Below, piece by piece: positions 58,666 through 64,000 of a stretch of DNA of 64,000 bases (position 1 is the stretch's first letter; every line of letters begins with the position of its first letter). The notes under the pieces are model-generated. The model was not told the DNA's origin and ran no database searches. It was given only the letters and a program-made list of their open reading frames with translations. Source of the stretch: Meloidogyne chitwoodi (lineage: Eukaryota; Nematoda; Chromadorea; Rhabditida; Meloidogynidae); contig JACZZP010000013.1 of the NCBI GenBank assembly GCA_015183035.1, positions 1,054,001-1,118,000 on the forward strand, in the 5' to 3' direction. The position numbers and the translations under genes are program-made.

Positions 58666-61600
58666 TTTTGTTGTTTTTTAAGAATATTTTGAAAAATAAA
58701 TAAATATAATATTTAAATCTAAAATATAATTAAATGTTATGTCATTTTTAAATTTTTATTATAGACAAAGTTTTTGTCCACTAGAAAGTCAAGGAATTAG
58801 TAAAATTGTTTCAAGAATAAAAGTTTTAAATTAATAAATATAAAAAATATATTTTTTCCTTTTAATAATGTACTAAATAATTTGTCATTAATGAATTCAA
58901 AAAATACTAAATGTATTGAAATATAAAAAAATTAAAGCAAAGGAGAGTGAGGGTGTTTATGAGAGGAATTATTAATAAATTAAAAGATTAAAAGGCTTTT
59001 TATTTAATTATTTAAAAATATTAAATTAAGAAAATTATGTTTTAAAAAAGGGGAAGTTAAAGCAAAAGATGAAAATTTTTATTAATAAAAATTAAAAAAC
59101 ATTAATAGAACCAAAGATCCAAAAGGAAAAAACAAAATTAAGAAAAAGATAAGTTTATGTAATTATATTAAAATCTGACAAACAAAAATCTAATGGATTA
59201 AAGTATTAAATAATTAAAAATTAAAAGAATTAAAAAAGAAGACTCTGGACAGTAAGGCAATGCAAAGGAACAGCAGAAGTCTTATAAAATTGTCAATTTA
59301 AAACCTACATAAATAAAATTATGTAAATAAATTAATAATAATATTATCCAACTTCTTTAAAAATTTTAGAATTATAGGTCAATAATTTAGGGAATTATAG
59401 AGCAAAAAAGATATTTAATATTTAGAAGCCATAAATCTAAATAAATATTAAATTTTTATCATTTTTTAAAAATTATTTTTAATAATTTAAATAATAAATA
59501 TTAATTTATTGAATAAAAATTTTTCTCAACTCTTTAAAACTAAAAATTATTTTCTTTTCTCTTTTTATTTTATTTTATTTATTTTTTAATGTCGATCAAT
59601 CACTTTAAAATTTTCTAATTTCTTGTATTTTATCTTGCAAAGCATTTAATTAAATAAAATTTATATTTTTTTTACCTTTTACGTTTTTATTTATTGCTTT
59701 ACCCAATAAAATTAAGATTTATTACTAATTAATAAATATATATTATATCCGTTAAAAAAGTCTAATTTATATTTAATTTTGTATAAAAAAGCGCAGAACA
59801 CAAAATAAAAATTTTAAAATAAGTATAATATTATAGAAACATAAAGTTTATTTTAAAATTAGAATTGGTACTAATATCATTAATTCGAGAGTTATACCAT
59901 AAAAAAGGCTGAGACTCTCATTGACCAACTCTATTTAATTAAATTCACCTATTTTATCAATTTTAAAACGAAAAATTAAATAAATTAAAAATAATATTTT
60001 AAGGCCTGAATTCACCTTGGAAGAAATTTATGTGATGGAAATGGAAATTCCCATAGAGAAATAAGCATTTAACTATCTCCACTAACTTAGGGAATAACCG
60101 CTTTTAATTAATATATTTTAAATATTAGTATCTCATTTAGAGAATTTTTGTAAGGAAACAAAATATATGTCAATTCCACCTAAATTTAATCAAATTTAGA
60201 AATTTAATTTTTAAATATGTCATTTTATTCCTTACATTAACGTATTTAATTTATTAAAATTTAAATCTTTATAAAAAAAGATTATTTTATTTATCTATTA
60301 TTGCCTTTAAAAAATATATAAAAAATATAAAAATACTAAAATTAGACTCATTTTCATTTATAAATAATTTATAAAAATAAAGTTTGCGTTATTAAAATAT
60401 TATTTTTAGATATATAATTTTAAAAATATTATTTTAATGTTTACTATTAAAAAAAGCCCACACTTATCGTTAATTTTTATGTAATAATTTAAATAATTTT
60501 TTGAGGATTTAGTTTAAGTAGTAGCTATTTTAATAAAAACATTTATAAAATTAGTTAAAAAGAAAAGGTAGTCAAGACAACCAAAAAATTATTTTAAAAA
60601 AATATTTGTAAGTAATTTAGTTAAAAATAATTTTTTTATTAAATAATAAGTAAAATAAAAATATATTTTTAGTTTTAAAAGATATAATAATATTTAAGAG
60701 AAAATAATTTTATTTTTTTAAAGAAATCTTTTATGGCAAAAATTATTATAATATTAAGTAAATTATATTTAAATATTAAAAAATAAAATAATTAATATAT
60801 TTGCAGAAAATATTTTGCAAAAATAAATATATTTTTTAGTTAAAATAATTTTAATAAAAAAAATAAAAATAAAAATTAAGCTTTTAAATTAAATATATTT
60901 AAATTAAGTCTAAAAATTAATAAACTGAATAATTTTTTTTAAAATTTTCTGTTAAATTTTAAAAAAAACCTTTAAAAAATGTTATATTTTAATATTTAAT
61001 CACTATATAATTAATTTTCTTTTAAATTTTCTAAAAAATAGACAAAAGAAAAAAAGATTTAATTATAAAATAAAAAGAATAATTTAAATGAAAAAGATTA
61101 AAATAAAAAATAAATATTTATTAAAATTATATTTTAAGGATAAATAAAACCTTTTTCAGTTATCTAAAAAAATAAAAATATTCCCAAAAAATTGAGTAAT
61201 TTTTATAACCAATTAATATTTATAAAATTACTAATTAAGTTAAGAAAATAAACAAAAAAAATTAATTTATTAAAAAAATATTTTTATCCATACATATTTC
61301 ACCCATTTTAAGTAAAAAACAATAATTACTAAATTTAAATAAAATATCTGTATATATTTAAAACTTTACGAAAATAATTTAAAAAAATAGCAAAAATGAT
61401 TGTTAAATATTTTTATTAATAAAAATCACTTTTTCTAAAAATAAATAAATATTAAAATAAAATTTATTAAAAATAAAATCACTGATTGACATTAAAATGA
61501 ATTAAAATAAACAAATATTTATTATGTAAACAGTTGAGTTCATTTTTTTAATGTTTTTGTATAATAAATAGAAAATTTATATTTTAAAGACAAAATTATA

Positions 61601-62837
61601 AAAATAAAATATATAATTTTAATAAATTAATTCAAAAAATCCTAGTTTTATAGTTTTATCAAATTATGTTTAGAAAAAGTAAAATATTTTAAAAAATTTA
61701 ATTATTTAGAAATTACTGAGAAAAATATGAAAAATAAATAAAACTATTTAGTATATAATTAGAAATGTTAGTCTCGTTGACAAATAATTTAAAAAATAAT
61801 TTTATGATAATTGACCGATATAATAATAACAAAATATAAATATAATGTTTCAAAATTATTTTGCAAAGAAAATTAAAAAATTATATAAATTGTCGCCCTA
61901 AAAAACAATACATATTTATTAGTATTGACCAAATTCTTATATTAACAAAATAAAAAATAAACTAAATAAATTTTTTTGTTTGATAAGAATCTCCAAAAAT
62001 GGTTATAAAAAAACAAAAAAAGTACTTTGATCATAAAATGATTAAATTCTAACAATTTCTCTTATAAAATGATATTATAAAAATTCACAAATAATTCCCC
62101 CCTTTAGATAGGGAACGGGGAAGTCATATACACATTAAAAAACATAATATTAATACCTAAAATGTATATAATAGAAAATATTGTGAGAGAAAATATATAG
62201 AAACTCCACGCATAAAAATAAGAAAAAAAAGGCAAGGACACAGACTGTCAACCTAACTTTTTTTTATTTTAATTTTTGTTCAATAGATTAATTGAGCACG
62301 CAATTAGATTGATAGTTTTTTCCTTTTGTTCTTAACAATTTTTATATATAATTTAATATTCCCTGAATGAACAATAAATTAAATTATTTATTTATTTATT
62401 AGAAAATATATTTAAAAAAATTAAATTTAAAAACCTTTGAGTTTTAATAAAATTAAAGATTTTTGATTCAATAACAAAAATGAAAACAATAACATAAATA
62501 ATATATAAGACATTAAAGTTCATAATAAATATTTTAATAATATTTTTATAAATAAAGAAATGTATATGATGTAAAAAACAATTTGATTTTTTTATTTTTC
62601 ATAAATACATATTCTATGTACATATTTACATATTATCTATTCAGAAAATAAATACATTAGATAAAGCTAAAGCTTTATCATTTCAATCGATTATATAGAC
62701 TCTATTTGAGAGACTCAATTGTTTATTTTGGCATTAAACTTTGTTTTGCGATAAACTTTTTCAAATCTTTTCTTTTCTTTTTTGATCTATTTATTTTGTT
62801 TATCTTTAAAATATTTAGGTATTTAATTTATTTAAAA
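58666..62837. other. 4-kb AT desert, upstream of NHR and UCKL1 genes
   Basis: No gene recognised on either strand. It includes the divergent upstream regions of the minus-strand nuclear receptor and the plus-strand uridine kinase. At 62660-62679 there is a near-palindrome, gataaagctaaagctttatc. A 5' leader with an AG after a T-rich tract at about 62817-62818 lies 20 bp before the kinase ATG, a possible trans-splice acceptor. Confidence 0.5.
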
Positions 62838-64000
62838 ATGCAGTCAACAACTAAACGAAAACAAAATATTCCATTATCTACTTGGGAACAACAAATTAAT
62901 GCGTCAGATAATGTTAAAATATCGTCTGATTTAACTTTAAGCGGTAACAACTCTGATTCTTATTCTAGTGATGAGGTTATTGTTGATGGATATATTGAAG
63001 GTTTATTTATTATAATTGTTTGGATGCCACTTTTGTTTAAATTAAAAAAATTTGTTTTTCTAACCCTGTTCAGTTGTAACTTGCTAATTATTATTTATTC
63101 GAATTAATTTTATAGAAAATATTTCAACTTCAAATCGTTGTCTAATACGTACAAGGACAATTTCAAACTCAAATGCTGACGATGATGTTTTTCTGACTGA
63201 GACTGGACGAGTTATATTTTTTTATTTTAAATAATTAAAAAAAAATTTTAAGAAAGTTTACACAAAAGGACGTCCACCTTGGTATGATCGAGGTTTGTCT
63301 TTTTTATCTGCTCCAAATATTTTTCAATTAAAAAAGCTGGAAAACGGTTAAAAAAGAGTTATTTAATTGGAATTTGTGGTGGCTCTGCATCTGGTAAAAC
63401 GACAGTTGCCCAAAAAATTATTGAACGTTTAGAAATGCCTTGGGTATTTTATTTTTGATGACAAAAATAAAATTTAATTTTAGGTAACAGTTTTAGCTAT
63501 GGATTCTTTTTATAATGTTTTGAATGAAGAACAACACCATTTGGCTGATAAACAGGAATATAACTTTGATCATCCAAGTAGTTTTATTTATTTTTAAATT
63601 GGAAAGTTTTTTTACTTATGATAACACCATTTATTATTATTTTTAATTTTCTTCACAATAAAATTAAAAAAAAATTATAGATGCATTTGACTTTGATTTA
63701 CTTTACGAAACACTTTTGCGTCTAAAGGATGGCAAATCTGGTACTTACAATTAACAATTTTAATTTATTTTCAAAATTTAGTTGAAGTTCCCGTCTACGA
63801 TTTTACAACACATAAACGTTCAAAAAACCCAAAATTAATGTATGGCGCGGATATTTTAATTTTTGAAGGAATTCTTTCTTTTCATACTCCAGAAATTGTT
63901 GATTTGATGGATATGAAGGTTTTTTTTAAATTATTTTTAAGAATTTAATTTTTATATATTCAGGTTTTTGTTGACACCGATTCTGATACAAGATTAGCTC
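62838..64000 (+). CDS. Uridine-cytidine kinase-like 1 (UCKL1), 5' part
   Basis: Pyrimidine salvage enzyme that phosphorylates uridine and cytidine. ATG at 62838; exons 62838-63000, 63115-63210, 63253-63292, 63337-63443, 63484-63577, 63681-63740, 63782-63918 and 63964 to the window end, all in phase. After a Ser/Thr/Asn-rich N-terminus comes [20 protein letters not shown] and the P-loop [15 protein letters not shown]. Then follow [73 protein letters not shown] and [20 protein letters not shown] before the kinase domain and the DFTTH-R motif favour UCKL1 over UCK1/2. The remainder (LID region and UPRTase-like C-terminus) lies outside the window. Confidence 0.92.

Overview
The window is eukaryotic nuclear DNA, extremely AT-rich, and reads as a nematode chromosome. 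Genes are split into many short exons by small introns (often 40-60 bp) with GT-AG borders and T-rich tracts before the acceptor. The gene set is animal and in places nematode-typical: a nuclear receptor with the CNGCKTFFRR P-box, a DM-domain regulator, an FMRFamide-type GPCR and a Cys-loop receptor subunit. The base composition, long A/T intergenic deserts and Asn/Gln-rich proteins fit a plant-parasitic tylenchid such as a root-knot nematode. That placement is inference; no marker gene here proves it.

Layout: (1) 1918-3695 (+) a peptide GPCR. (2) 4058-9630 a rearranged block: a truncated second copy of the MON2 5' exons, then a near-perfect inverted repeat of about 0.84 kb carrying two copies of an unrecognised gene fragment, then an intact ST7 homologue (+). 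(3) 10623-18725 (+) the complete MON2 homologue, about thirty exons. ST7 next to MON2 matches, as I recall it, the C. elegans F11A10.5/F11A10.4 arrangement. (4) 18.7-22.0 kb a transposon patch: a hAT-like MITE and, 27 bp away, an internally deleted Merlin element with perfect TIRs and TSD. (5) 22016-26805 (-) a Gln/Asn-rich DM-domain gene, then AT desert holding one small coiled-coil gene (29601-30309, -). (6) 33511-34768 (+) a putative secreted Gly/Gln/Asn-rich protein, followed by two tandem F-box-like/SPRY genes (35009-36749 and 37683-40067, both -) in a duplicated block that also carries a relic of the secreted gene's last exon. A 70-bp hAT MITE has inserted in one unit only. (7) 40725-42171 (+) purine nucleoside phosphorylase and 42675-45277 (+) a non-alpha nAChR-type subunit. 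This converges on NUP35 (45352-46298, -), followed by a RIF1-like HEAT protein (46914-49076, -). (8) 51878-52997 (+) a low-complexity single zinc-finger protein; 53280-55486 (-) an MFSD5-type transporter; 56024-58665 (-) a nuclear hormone receptor. (9) After a 4-kb AT desert, a UCKL1-type uridine kinase gene (62838 onward, +) runs off the end.

Most genes are unrelated housekeeping or signalling genes and do not form one pathway. The most notable material is structural: the MON2 duplication fused to a large palindrome, the tandem F-box/SPRY units, and a series of small inverted-repeat elements, two or three with recognisable target-site duplications.
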